64,000 nt of DNA from Gloeobacterales cyanobacterium ES-bin-313 (GTDB taxonomy: Bacteria > Cyanobacteriota > Cyanobacteriia > Gloeobacterales > Gloeobacteraceae). A model generated the notes under the pieces. That model worked only from the letters and a program-made list of their open reading frames with translations. It was not told the origin of the DNA and did no database searches. The position numbers and the translations under genes were made by a program. This document shows positions 26,273-34,795 of the stretch, piece by piece. The stretch spans positions 1 to 64,000 of the forward strand of contig JACMLN010000129.1 of the NCBI GenBank assembly GCA_014379585.1. Reading direction: 5' to 3'. Numbering within the stretch: position 1 is the stretch's first letter; each line of letters opens with the position of its first letter.

Positions 26273-28111
26273 ATGGAAACTAGAACGATTATGCGACGTG
26301 GGTTGTTGGCTTTGGCCTTGAGTTTCGGATGGGGGATAGCGGCAGTCCAAGCCAAAGAAATAGTCATTCCCCTAGCAGCGCGCTCGGACAAGTTAGAAAC
26401 CTACACGACCAAGGACGGCCACTATGCCTTAGTGGGGCTGTTGGACGATCAAGCCCTCGCCCTAGTCAGCCTTGACCAACAAAAAATTCTCTCAAAAGTT
26501 GCCCTGGGGATTCGGCCTCTGGTGGTTCGTCGGGTTGGCTCGGACATTGCGGTTGTCGGTGGCCCTTCCAGTGGTTACTTGGTGATTGTGGATCTGACGA
26601 CTCAAAAAGTGACCCGCAGTATCGATCTTGGCACAGGCATCTTCGATATTGCCGTCGATGGCCAGCGCAATCGGGTGATTGCCACCCATCCCGGTGCCGA
26701 CCGAATTTCAGTTCTTAACCCAAAGACAGGTCAAGTGCGGATCTTTCCGATGCCAGGACCACCCCTCGCCGCCACGATCGATCCTGAAAATGGTCATCTG
26801 CTCGTCACCCTGGGAGGCAAGGATCCCCTCGGTCTGGCAGTGGTTAACCTCGAAAATGGTGAGTTGCTTGCCCGCTTGCGCTGTGGTGCAACGCCCGAAG
26901 ACTTGGTGATCGATACGATTCATCACCGAGCCATCGTGCTCAACTCAGGAAGCAGCGACTTGAGTGTCGTTCCTCTCGGCGGTGGCACAGAACAGTTTCG
27001 GACGATTGGCCTCGACTGGCGACCTACCCGTCTCGCCCTTTCTCAGAATGGTCGCTTCGCCTACGTCACTGCCGGGGAGAGTGACCGCCTTCAGATCGTC
27101 GATCTTCAGTCGGGTGTTATCGTGCGCACCCGTCCTCTCGGCAGGCAACCGACAGGCGTAAGTCTGCTCAGTGATGGATCTATTGCTGTTGCCGAAGCTG
27201 GAACCCAGTCGATTCGCTGGATATCGCCTGAATCGTTCAGTGCAACAACCTTAGCTGCACCCCCACTTGGCGCAGTGTCGGGGATAGTAGTTGATATCAC
27301 AGGTAAGCCCGTCACTGCCGGCTCACTGCAAGTCGAGGGTCGCCGGATTCCCCTGTTGCCCGATGGCTCTTTTTTGATCACAAAACTGCCTCCCGGCAAG
27401 TATTTGGCCGATGTGAGCATTCCAGGTTTTCCCCAGTTCAGCGCCCGCATTCAAGCCCGCGAAGGCTATGTCACTTCCGATGAACTGCGGCTACCACCGC
27501 GCACCCAGGCTGAGGTTGCCACAGGCATTGGCTTTCTCGCCGATGTGCCTGCCTACTCGGATCTGCTCGCCCGCAACCTTGTTGGGGTAATGTCTGCCGA
27601 AGACAGCAAGCGAAAGATTATTCTGCTGAACGGCCCCCTCGGCCCCCACCCCGAATTTGCCCAGTTGACAGACTTAGTGCGCGACTTAAATCTTCTGGAC
27701 AGGGACAATCGACTCACAGACGATATCGACAAATTGCAGACCATCGGACGAAACCTAGGGCTGCGACACATTGTCGTCACCCAGGTACAATTCACGCGGG
27801 GATACAACACCGCAGGCAATCCACTTCTCAACACAGTTCTCCGTTTCTTTGTGCCAGTTGCCCTTCCTAACTTCACCCCCAACGAACTACGATCCGAAGG
27901 GGTGGCTGTCGTGGTAGATCTCGATAAGGATCATTCCGGCGATAAGGCGACCCTATTCAAAGCATCAGGCCGAGACGATGTCGGTGGTTCGCCACTGTAC
28001 GAAGAGGCCAGTGACGGCCTTTTTCGCCTCGAAGTGAAGAGCATCGCTGAAGGGATTCTCCGTCAGTGGAAAGAACATCCCCCGTTTACGATTTTGGAGA
28101 AAGCTAAGTGA
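26273..28111 (+). CDS. Secreted YncE-type beta-propeller protein with carboxypeptidase-regulatory-like domain
   Basis: About 612 residues. A Sec signal peptide (MRRGLLALALSFGWGIAAVQA) precedes a seven-bladed-type propeller built of repeats such as YLVIVDLTTQKV, RISVLNPKTGQV, LAVVNLENGEL and RLQIVDLQSGVI (residues about 40-320). A Greek-key carboxypeptidase-regulatory-like domain follows (VSGIVVDITGKPVTAGSLQVEG, then LPPGKYLADVSIPGF). The C-terminal ~200 residues are unrecognised. It probably acts in the periplasm. The start is ATG 26273 or 26291; neither has a strong ribosome site. The next gene overlaps it by GTGA. Confidence 0.7.
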   Translation: METRTIMRRGLLALALSFGWGIAAVQAKEIVIPLAARSDKLETYTTKDGHYALVGLLDDQALALVSLDQQKILSKVALGIRPLVVRRVGSDIAVVGGPSSGYLVIVDLTTQKVTRSIDLGTGIFDIAVDGQRNRVIATHPGADRISVLNPKTGQVRIFPMPGPPLAATIDPENGHLLVTLGGKDPLGLAVVNLENGELLARLRCGATPEDLVIDTIHHRAIVLNSGSSDLSVVPLGGGTEQFRTIGLDWRPTRLALSQNGRFAYVTAGESDRLQIVDLQSGVIVRTRPLGRQPTGVSLLSDGSIAVAEAGTQSIRWISPESFSATTLAAPPLGAVSGIVVDITGKPVTAGSLQVEGRRIPLLPDGSFLITKLPPGKYLADVSIPGFPQFSARIQAREGYVTSDELRLPPRTQAEVATGIGFLADVPAYSDLLARNLVGVMSAEDSKRKIILLNGPLGPHPEFAQLTDLVRDLNLLDRDNRLTDDIDKLQTIGRNLGLRHIVVTQVQFTRGYNTAGNPLLNTVLRFFVPVALPNFTPNELRSEGVAVVVDLDKDHSGDKATLFKASGRDDVGGSPLYEEASDGLFRLEVKSIAEGILRQWKEHPPFTILEKAK

Positions 28112-28410
28112 GCGATAGAGAGTTTAGCATTATCGAATTTACAGCCCATTTGCAGACCCTTGCTAGCAAAGTCGATGCCGCTTTACAGGTGTCCCAGGCA
28201 GGCGCCGATCTGTGCCTTGTCACCCACCCTGGATCTGGGTCGCAGGTGTGGGTCAAAGCCGTCCAAGATGGCGAAAAGTTTGCGGTACTCAAAACCCGCA
28301 CCGACGCAGCCAAACCTGCTCACATGGATGGGATCAACGCGATTGGCGAAGGTTTTCTCAAAGAGATCCTCACCAACTACGTGAAGTCCGTCGGCCATCC
28401 CAACATGTAA
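28108..28410 (+). CDS. Small hypothetical protein coupled to the beta-propeller gene
   Basis: A 100-residue soluble protein with no family I recognise. The GTG start overlaps the stop of the preceding gene (GTGA, 28108-28111), which strongly supports a real gene translated by coupling. It has an N-terminal amphipathic helix (TAHLQTLASKVDAALQ), a beta hairpin (ADLCLVTHP, SQVWVKAV) and a C-terminal helix (FLKEILTNYVKSV). No signal peptide is present, so it acts in a different compartment from its exported neighbour. Confidence 0.65.
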   Translation: MSDREFSIIEFTAHLQTLASKVDAALQVSQAGADLCLVTHPGSGSQVWVKAVQDGEKFAVLKTRTDAAKPAHMDGINAIGEGFLKEILTNYVKSVGHPNM

Positions 28411-28477
28411 CACTCCAGTAAGGCAGTAAGGGGCGCAACCATTTCGCAATGCCTTCGCCGCCTAGTGATGGAGTCGA

Positions 28478-28789
28478 TCATTTGACAACCACTTTGCCCA
28501 TCATCGTGGTGTGGAATTGGCAAAAATAACTTTGAATACCGCGCTCTTTGAAGGTAATTGTTTTCGATTCTCCCGACATCAGACGATCAATCCCGACAAA
28601 CTTCGCTTTACCCTCCGGAGAAACAGTGTGGGGAGTGGCATCTTTATTTACAAACGTGACTGTTGTGCCACGCTTGACCGTGAGAACTTCCGGGGTGAAT
28701 TGAAAGCCGTCGATCACAACATTTGGAGCCGCCATACTCGACAGAGTGGCAGTGAGAAGCAAGGCCCAGGCGAGGAAAAATGTACGCAC
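28478..28789 (-). CDS. Secreted cupredoxin (plastocyanin/amicyanin-like)
   Basis: A 103-residue protein with a Sec signal peptide (hydrophobic core to SSMAAP) and a blue-copper fold. Ligands are visible as His in DATPHTVS, and Cys-x2-His-x-x-x-Met in YFCQFHTTMMG, so a type 1 copper site is likely. The FTPEVLTVKRGTTVTFVNKD strand is the cupredoxin_1 hallmark. GTG 28789 has GGAGGG 4 nt upstream; the upstream TTG at 28831 falls inside a terminator hairpin and is rejected. It lies downstream of a ferritin-like gene. It is probably a periplasmic electron carrier, not the photosynthetic plastocyanin. Confidence 0.82.
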   Translation of the reverse strand: MRTFFLAWALLLTATLSSMAAPNVVIDGFQFTPEVLTVKRGTTVTFVNKDATPHTVSPEGKAKFVGIDRLMSGESKTITFKERGIQSYFCQFHTTMMGKVVVK

Positions 28790-28799
28790 AAACCCTCCG

Positions 28800-28831
28800 A
28801 AAAATTGGGTGCTAGCAACACTAGCACCCAA
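28800..28831 (-). terminator. Terminator or attenuator between ferritin-like and cupredoxin genes
   Basis: On the minus strand a perfect 11-bp stem (28821-28831 with 28805-28815) with a 5-base loop is followed by five T residues, ending just before the ribosome site of the cupredoxin gene. It should lower read-through from the ferritin-like gene into the cupredoxin. Confidence 0.8.
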
Positions 28832-28879
28832 GGAAACAGGTGTTGAACTTCAGGGTTCAGTTGCCCCTTCAGGAACGAA

Positions 28880-29494
28880 TTAAACCTTCAAGATCCACTC
28901 GTTGCGGGTCGTGGTGCTGAGGAAGGAAGTCGGAACGTATTCGAGGGAAGGAACGAGGGTCTTGAAGACAGCGCGAATCGCTGTCACATGACTGGCTTCG
29001 ACGGGAAGGATGCTCAAAGCAGCTCCCTGAATTTCAGGGGTTTTCAGCTTGCCGAAAGCGGCTTGGTACCCAAGTACCGCATCGATTTCGAGTGCCAAAG
29101 CGAGTTTGGCAATATTGGCATCAGAATCGAGACCTCCCTCACCGGCTTTGAGGTAGGCGGAGAGGTCGTAACTTGCTTTGGGGGGAGTCGGGCTGGCACC
29201 GAAACTTTTGATTGCATCGGCAAGGGCGGCACGATGCTGTTTATGATCTTCAAGATTGCGGAGGGCAAGGGTCAACACTGTTTTGCCGACATCGGTCGAA
29301 GACAGTTTGCCACCAGCAACACCGTAGGCCCAGATCGCTTGGCTTTCGAGGTCGTGAGCGGCCTGCAAGATCGCTAAGTCTGACTTGTTAGCAGCTTGAG
29401 CAGGGGCAGAGGCAGCCATTCCCATGGCTCCGGCGGCTCCAGCGAGCAGACTGGTCTTGAGAAGGGAGCGGCGTGATGTCAAATCGTTTTCCAT
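28880..29494 (-). CDS. Tat-exported ferritin-like domain protein
   Basis: A 204-residue protein with a twin-arginine signal (SRRSLLKTSLLAGAAG) and a four-helix ferritin-like domain. Carboxylate/histidine pairs expected for a di-iron site are visible: AAHDLESQAIWAYG, LEDHKQHRAAL, LALEIDAVLGYQ and VEASHVTAIR. Family members (DUF4439/ferritin_2-like) are exported and of uncertain function, often linked to oxidative stress. A folded cofactor would explain use of Tat. It is first of a two-gene unit with the cupredoxin, separated by a terminator-like hairpin. Confidence 0.82.
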   Translation of the reverse strand: MENDLTSRRSLLKTSLLAGAAGAMGMAASAPAQAANKSDLAILQAAHDLESQAIWAYGVAGGKLSSTDVGKTVLTLALRNLEDHKQHRAALADAIKSFGASPTPPKASYDLSAYLKAGEGGLDSDANIAKLALALEIDAVLGYQAAFGKLKTPEIQGAALSILPVEASHVTAIRAVFKTLVPSLEYVPTSFLSTTTRNEWILKV

Positions 29495-30193
29495 GAATCA
29501 TTCTCTCGGATGTCATGAACACATCTTCTGCTTGAGAACTGCTCAGATTCCAGACTAAAAACTGCTCATTTTTTGATTGCTTTCAAGCACTGAGCGAAGC
29601 AAAACACCATCGCAAGATAGAATCGCCCCTGTAATGCTCTTGGAAAAAGCAATAATGGCACGATTAGCGAATCCAATTAAAATAGAAAAGCAGTTACAAA
29701 AATATATTTCTCCCCTCTCTATCGCACTGTGCACGGTGATAGGGAGGAAACTGCTTACGGCAGAATTCACAAATAAAGTAAAGGAGGGTTGTTGTAAATC
29801 GTAACAATATTTGTTGCCGGGACAACATAGAGGTGAAGCACTTACTGAATATACTTTCTCTATAGTAAGAAGCGCTGTAATTCTACACTCACCTCTGCAT
29901 TCAGAATATGTCAGAAAACATATGCTCAAAGTGTTTTCCATGTTGCCTCATATCTCCCTGTAACACCTAACAGTGTCGTGTTGTTCTATACCTGAAATCT
30001 CAGCAAGAAATTGTTTGGGCACCCTCTTCCGTTTTGCCTAAACATAGCTAGAGACCAAGGTAAGGCCAACTCAGACAAGCATTCTCGCTTTGAGTAGGGA
30101 ATGCTCATTCTGTTAGTAAGTCTTTCTGAATACGCAGACTAAACTGCGTTGTTTTCGCTTGCGTGCAATCCCATTACCCACAGGTATTTCATT
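29495..30193. other. AT-rich gap without a confident gene
   Basis: About 700 bp, visibly more AT-rich than its surroundings. Short open frames on both strands (29555-29941 minus, 29577-29804 plus) overlap each other and lack ribosome sites or family resemblance. One notable structure is a long imperfect hairpin at 29714-29747 with 10-bp arms (one G-T type mismatch) and an inner CAC/GTG pairing. This may be a small RNA or a regulatory region of the next gene. Confidence 0.5.
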
Positions 30194-30913
30194 ATGCTGC
30201 TCAAAAATGCTATCGCTGCTACTGCTCTGTTCACTGTTCTCTTGGGTGTAAGTCTACCGAGCAATGCGGCAGTTTTCCAGATTGCTCTTCCTGAGCAAAA
30301 TCTAGGTAATATTGGACCTAATAACAGTCAGGCAGGGCCTTATGTCTACACTGACTCAAATGGTACTGATATCACAAATACTGGAGGCAATGCTCAAGCT
30401 TTGAACGGTGTTTTCAACACTACTCTCTTCAATGATACGATCAAAGCAAGAACCACTGACTACAACACAGACACTGTCTATAGTATCTTGCTCGATGGTC
30501 AGACAGCGACTTCTAGAGGAAGCATCAATCTAGTGCAGGCCCAAATTGATGCGCTCTCCAAAGTAACACTCTCATTTGACTATGAAATTGTTACTTCAGG
30601 AACATTGACGGTTCAGATTGATGGTCCGGACGGCAAAAAAGCCATCGGAGGTGCACTGGCTGTAACAGGGCAAACGTACACACCATTTAGCGACAATACG
30701 CTCAAGCAGTTTTTCACAAAACCTGGAGCATACAGCATATTGTGGACTTACAATGATGCTCAAGGCACTGGCGATTTTGGTTTCAACAGTGCACTGATCA
30801 CTGTTGAGGCTGTTCCTGAACCATCAGAATTTCTTGGAATAATTAGCTTCGGCGTGATGGCTTTTGGGGGTGGGCTTATACAGAAAAAACGTCGGTCTAA
30901 CCGCGTTGCTTAA
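30194..30913 (+). CDS. PEP-CTERM sorting domain protein
   Basis: A 239-residue exported protein with a Sec signal peptide (AATALFTVLLGVSLPSNAA). The mature domain is beta-rich and rich in Thr, Asn and Gly. The C-terminus has the full tripartite sorting signal: VPEPSEF, a hydrophobic helix (LGIISFGVMAFGGGL) and a basic tail (KKRRSNR). Such proteins are cut and anchored or released by an exosortase, usually as extracellular-matrix components. No exosortase is in the window. ATG 30194 is chosen over 30149 because it begins the signal peptide. A terminator follows. Confidence 0.88.
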   Translation: MLLKNAIAATALFTVLLGVSLPSNAAVFQIALPEQNLGNIGPNNSQAGPYVYTDSNGTDITNTGGNAQALNGVFNTTLFNDTIKARTTDYNTDTVYSILLDGQTATSRGSINLVQAQIDALSKVTLSFDYEIVTSGTLTVQIDGPDGKKAIGGALAVTGQTYTPFSDNTLKQFFTKPGAYSILWTYNDAQGTGDFGFNSALITVEAVPEPSEFLGIISFGVMAFGGGLIQKKRRSNRVA

Positions 30914-30942
30914 AGTATAACCTTGCCTTCCAGATTGAATAG

Positions 30943-30981
30943 ACAGTCTCCTAAACCTCAACAGCAATGGAGACTGTTTTT
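30943..30981 (+). terminator. Terminator of the PEP-CTERM gene
   Basis: A 9-bp perfect stem (30943-30951 with 30969-30977) with a 17-base loop and a following T run, 30 bp after the stop codon. Confidence 0.7.
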
Positions 30982-31063
30982 ATTGTGGTAAAGCGGGTGC
31001 GCTCTAACTATATGACAGAAGCATTCTGTAAAAAATGCCCTCCGTACAGGGGTAGTGTGAAGC

Positions 31064-31174
31064 ATGACTGAGGCTGTGCAGGCTTTTGAGTCTGTATCGG
31101 TTGTCGAGGTTTCGCAAGGACGCGATCACGGCAGTGTCAATGAAATTGCAAACAGTATAGAATCACCCTTGTAA
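31064..31174 (+). CDS. Possible 36-residue small ORF
   Basis: An ATG-initiated frame of 36 codons (MTEAVQAFESVSVVE…) ending TAA, with an AGGGG about 11 nt upstream. Its last codons overlap the end of the convergent ATPase gene. The composition is protein-like, but nothing identifies it, and it may be the N-terminal stub of a lost gene. Low confidence. Confidence 0.2.
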   Translation: MTEAVQAFESVSVVEVSQGRDHGSVNEIANSIESPL

Positions 31175-33229
31175 TTCTCTTTGCCAAAGCATCGTTTGAA
31201 GTTGGGTTAACCCAGTACTGAGATGGCGACGGTAGGTGCTAAAAGGTAGATCGAGGCGTTCGGCGACAAGCTCTTGATTGGCCATAGGTTGCAAATAAGT
31301 GTACAGCAAAGCACGGTAGGCTTTGCTCTGTTTAGGGGACGATTGCAAAGAATCAACCACTTCTTTAATCAACTCCTTTAGAACTGGAACAGCCTCCTGC
31401 TGTTGGACAGCACTGCGCTCGATCACCAGGCGAGAACGCAGTAGCGGGTTAGTGCGCAAATTTTCGGGCTGGGTATAGTCCCGTAGAGCAGTGCGTAGGG
31501 CTTGGATAAATTCTGGTTGACTGAGGGCGACGAGGGTAGGCGCGGATGGCTGTATCTTCGGCGGAACAGCTAGGGCGATCTCCCGCTCCGCGAGGCGTGC
31601 CAACCAAGCAACAGGGGGAACGACCCGCCAATCGTGGCCATAAATTCCGTAGGTAATACCCTCGACAGTGTAGTCGGCGTCAGGAATGCGTACCAAGTCT
31701 GCGTAGGCAAAGACTGCTGCCCAATGTTCAGGGTTACGCACGGGAAAGAAACTAAAAGCCAATCCCGGAGTGGTCAGGTAGTGGCGCACCATTTGCACTG
31801 TGATCAAACTTTGGACGGGAGAAATACTGTGATAGGTTTCATGACCCATCCAGAAGCGAAAGTGGGTCGCCCCCTCGCCAGAACGCAGTGGCGCATGGCT
31901 CTGAAGATAGTCCCAGGCTTTTTGGAGGGCAGGATCTTGGGCACGATCTGTCGCTTCGGTGCGTTCAAGGGCAAGAGCCATCAAGAATCCGACTGGCTTT
32001 TGGGTTTGATCTCGAAAAACCTGAATAGCTTCAGGCTGTTGCTTGCACCAGTAAGCCGCGAGGTCTGCTGACGCTTTGCCCTCAAAGCGTTTCACGACGG
32101 CGAGCATGTCCCCAAGATCGTCGGTTCGAAAATGATCGACACGCAATCGGCTCTGTTGCCGCCATTCAAAACTGGGTCGGACAACCGGATTATCCCTGTG
32201 CAAAAAGATGTAGTCAAAAAGTAGCTGCTGCCCTGCATCGCGAAGGCGCTCAGCGTAATAGTTGCGGGCACGGCGATGCAGGTCAATGTAACGTTCGCGG
32301 TTGCGCCAGCGCAGATCGGCGATGAGTACCTCGCGGGCAAGGTCGTGGGGATACAAACCGTCCACCCCAGTTTCCATAAAACTGAGATTGCGCAGCCAAT
32401 TAAATGGCGCACTCGCATCGGGCAGTTCTAAGATCTCGGCGAGCAAACTCTCTGTCGTGCACCGAACCAAAGCACTGGTTTCAAGAGCAAGGCGCTGCTG
32501 AAGATCGAGGCCAGCATTCACAAACCGTTCAAGGAGCAATTTGACAATGTCTGGCTCGACCTGAGGTTCAAAGCTTTGATCTGGATGCTGAACAAAATGA
32601 TCCGCCACCAAAGAAAGTGCGAGGGGATGACCGTGGGTAAATTCGAGCACCGCCCGATGCTGTACCAGGGGAATTTTGCGCTCGACAAGGTAGGATCGGC
32701 CTTCTTCGGGGCTAAGATTGCGCAGCGGCACAGTACACAATAAACTTTGCCAACCAGGATCGGTGCGCCAAGGAGCAGTTGGTGGAAAGCGCCCTGCCAA
32801 GACCACCAAGATGTTGTCGGACAGTTGGGGCAAAAGACTGTTGCGCACCCAATCGTCGAGGGGAGCCAGATTTTCGTAGGTATCAATCAAGAGCACTTGG
32901 CGTTCGGTGCAGTTGGCGAGCCAACTGAGGGGCGCACCTTCGCAGTCACGACCAATTTCCCGCTGCAACGCCTCCGAGAAAGCCTCAGGAAAAGGCTCTG
33001 TCGCGCTCGCATTGAGGCGAATTACAGGAATATCGCTATCGGCACAGATTCCAGCAAACTGATTGAGCAAGGTTGTCTTACCGATTCCGCCAGGCCCATG
33101 GATATGCAGCACCAAAAAAGGCAATTCTGGGGCAAGAACTGCCCTCTTAAAAAGTGCGCACTCATCGGTGCGTCCAACAAAGCGGCGAAGGCGTTCGGCG
33201 CGTAGACGATCAGCAAGACGAGAAGTCAT
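31163..33229 (-). CDS. STAND-type ATPase with C-terminal sigma-4/LuxR-like helix-turn-helix
   Basis: A 688-residue protein. An N-terminal P-loop NTPase has Walker A HGPGGIGKTTLL (residues about 44-55), Walker B QVLLIDTYENL, a sensor segment (ILVVLAGRF) and the THGHPLALSLVADHF region typical of the winged-helix part of STAND proteins. A middle region of about 300 residues is not recognised. The last ~60 residues (ALLYTYLQPMANQELVAERLDLPFSTYRRHLSTGL) look like a sigma region 4/LuxR helix-turn-helix. A ligand-sensing, ATP-switched transcription regulator or conflict protein is likely. It is monocistronic, and its start is divergent from the acyltransferase. Confidence 0.72.
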   Translation of the reverse strand: MTSRLADRLRAERLRRFVGRTDECALFKRAVLAPELPFLVLHIHGPGGIGKTTLLNQFAGICADSDIPVIRLNASATEPFPEAFSEALQREIGRDCEGAPLSWLANCTERQVLLIDTYENLAPLDDWVRNSLLPQLSDNILVVLAGRFPPTAPWRTDPGWQSLLCTVPLRNLSPEEGRSYLVERKIPLVQHRAVLEFTHGHPLALSLVADHFVQHPDQSFEPQVEPDIVKLLLERFVNAGLDLQQRLALETSALVRCTTESLLAEILELPDASAPFNWLRNLSFMETGVDGLYPHDLAREVLIADLRWRNRERYIDLHRRARNYYAERLRDAGQQLLFDYIFLHRDNPVVRPSFEWRQQSRLRVDHFRTDDLGDMLAVVKRFEGKASADLAAYWCKQQPEAIQVFRDQTQKPVGFLMALALERTEATDRAQDPALQKAWDYLQSHAPLRSGEGATHFRFWMGHETYHSISPVQSLITVQMVRHYLTTPGLAFSFFPVRNPEHWAAVFAYADLVRIPDADYTVEGITYGIYGHDWRVVPPVAWLARLAEREIALAVPPKIQPSAPTLVALSQPEFIQALRTALRDYTQPENLRTNPLLRSRLVIERSAVQQQEAVPVLKELIKEVVDSLQSSPKQSKAYRALLYTYLQPMANQELVAERLDLPFSTYRRHLSTGLTQLQTMLWQRELQG

Positions 33230-33430
33230 AGAAGGGCGAACTCTGCTCTACTACAGATTTTGGATCAAAGAGGTAGGTTGTGCAAATATTCTGATTGCGC
33301 TACTTCATCAGGCAACCCCTTCTTGAGCAAGTTACGCTGCCAGAACGGCAATCTGCTCATCAGCATTCCCTGACAAAGTCATTAAACTGCTAGCATAGCG
33401 ACCTGTACTTATTATTTGAGAGCAGACCCT

Positions 33431-34513
33431 ATGCCTAAAGTATTAGATACCATTTCACCACCGCTTCGCTCTGATCGCCTATTTGCACTAGATCTCTTAA
33501 AAGCTGTCTGTATCGCACTCGTCGTTTTACAGCACGCAAACTTTCTCCCCGCAGCCAGCGATCGTCAATATGCAGATATTCTTGATCTTCTACTCAGCCC
33601 TTTGCGCTTTACTGTCCCTGTACTCCTGGCGATTTCTCTGTTTCTCCTTGAGCGCAGTTTGAAACGCGATGTAGTCGCTTCAACCGTATTAAAAAAACGA
33701 TTTGTGCGCCTCTTGATTCCAACTCTATTTTGGTTTGGTGTTGCCTTCCTCATCCAGATCCGCGCCAATCCCCTAGCCGCAATCCTTCCAGGGATTGGCA
33801 GAGGGGAGCTTTTCATTGGTGCCTACTATCTCCTGATTCTCTTACAGGTTATTCCTGTTTATCTTCTCATCCGCAATCGACTGAATCAATCGCTCTCGAT
33901 TGGCTTACTATTTTTTCAAGCCCTTGTTTATTGCAGCATTGAAGTGTTGATTTCCAGTCATCTTTCGCCACCCTTTGTCCAACTTCTGCGAACAATTGAT
34001 CGACCTTTATTCTTGTATTGGTTTGGCTATATGGGTATTGGTTATTTGCTTTCCCAACACTACCCTGCTATCGAAAAACTTTCTGCCCAACTAGGAATCT
34101 GGGCGAAGATGGGCCTGATCGCTCTTAGTGCTCTCATGCTCGCGCTAGAAGGCCATTGGGTCTTTAAAATCACCGAAGGACAAGTCCGACCCTTTAACTA
34201 CACCATGCTCTCCTGCTTGCTCAGTATCCTCGTCGCGTTTCTTTGCGCTGCGAGTGTTCATGCCGATCACTTATCTCCCCAACCTCGAAAAGCGATTATA
34301 TTACTTTCCACCTATAGCCTCGGTATTTTTTGTATCAATGGTATCTTGAGTCCGATCATTGCCCGTTCTGTGGCTCACTTTGTTGGCACTCTTTCTTTTA
34401 GCTTGCCTGAAGTCTTGTTGATCAAGTTTTTTGGCTGGCTAGGATTGCTGATCATTTCGTTGCTAGGTGCCTTAGCGCTCGAAAAAATCGGTTTAAAAAA
34501 TTGCGTTCGCTAG
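33431..34513 (+). CDS. Acyltransferase 3 family membrane protein
   Basis: A 360-residue protein with about ten transmembrane helices. The N-terminal signature LFALDLLKAVCIALVVLQH contains the conserved active-site histidine of the family, and KKRFVRLLIPTLFWFG includes the conserved R-x-x-R-x-x-x-P type motif. Members move acyl groups onto exported sugars, peptidoglycan or exopolysaccharide. ATG 33431 is chosen over the TTG at 33416. Nothing nearby identifies its substrate, although the PEP-CTERM gene 2.5 kb upstream also points to surface polymers. Confidence 0.8.
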   Translation: MPKVLDTISPPLRSDRLFALDLLKAVCIALVVLQHANFLPAASDRQYADILDLLLSPLRFTVPVLLAISLFLLERSLKRDVVASTVLKKRFVRLLIPTLFWFGVAFLIQIRANPLAAILPGIGRGELFIGAYYLLILLQVIPVYLLIRNRLNQSLSIGLLFFQALVYCSIEVLISSHLSPPFVQLLRTIDRPLFLYWFGYMGIGYLLSQHYPAIEKLSAQLGIWAKMGLIALSALMLALEGHWVFKITEGQVRPFNYTMLSCLLSILVAFLCAASVHADHLSPQPRKAIILLSTYSLGIFCINGILSPIIARSVAHFVGTLSFSLPEVLLIKFFGWLGLLIISLLGALALEKIGLKNCVR

Positions 34514-34795
34514 ATGATTTCATGCCGCCGGGCAAGCGATCGTTGATCACAAAATTGTTTCAGCGGAGGCAGGGAAAGTACAAGTCCCATGGCGTTTCAT
34601 AAAATTACTGAGAACATTCTGAGTGAATCTTCCGATGCCTAAAACTTTAACGAAGGCATATTTTCAGAGAATCCACACTCCTCAAAAATTGCTACGTGTA
34701 TTTAACAGTGCAAATTTAGCAAGTAAGTACTAGTATGAATGGCACCTACTTCTACGTGCTCGTCCCTTCCTGTAAGCTTGAGTAGTTGACAACCG
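34514..34795. other. Intergenic region upstream of the hybrid kinase
   Basis: 282 bp with no gene. It holds an ATGCCT/AGGCAT hairpin near 34634-34660 and AT-rich sequence that probably includes the promoter of the kinase gene, but no consensus box pair stands out. Confidence 0.4.

Noticed and set aside
29577-29804. 75-codon plus-strand frame in the AT-rich gap
   Set aside because: Basic and helical but without start signals or known family. I compared it mentally with NblA-type small phycobilisome proteins and saw no match.
29555-29941. 128-codon minus-strand frame in the AT-rich gap
   Set aside because: It overlaps an opposite frame, has Cys/Ser/Phe-rich composition and no credible family or ribosome site.
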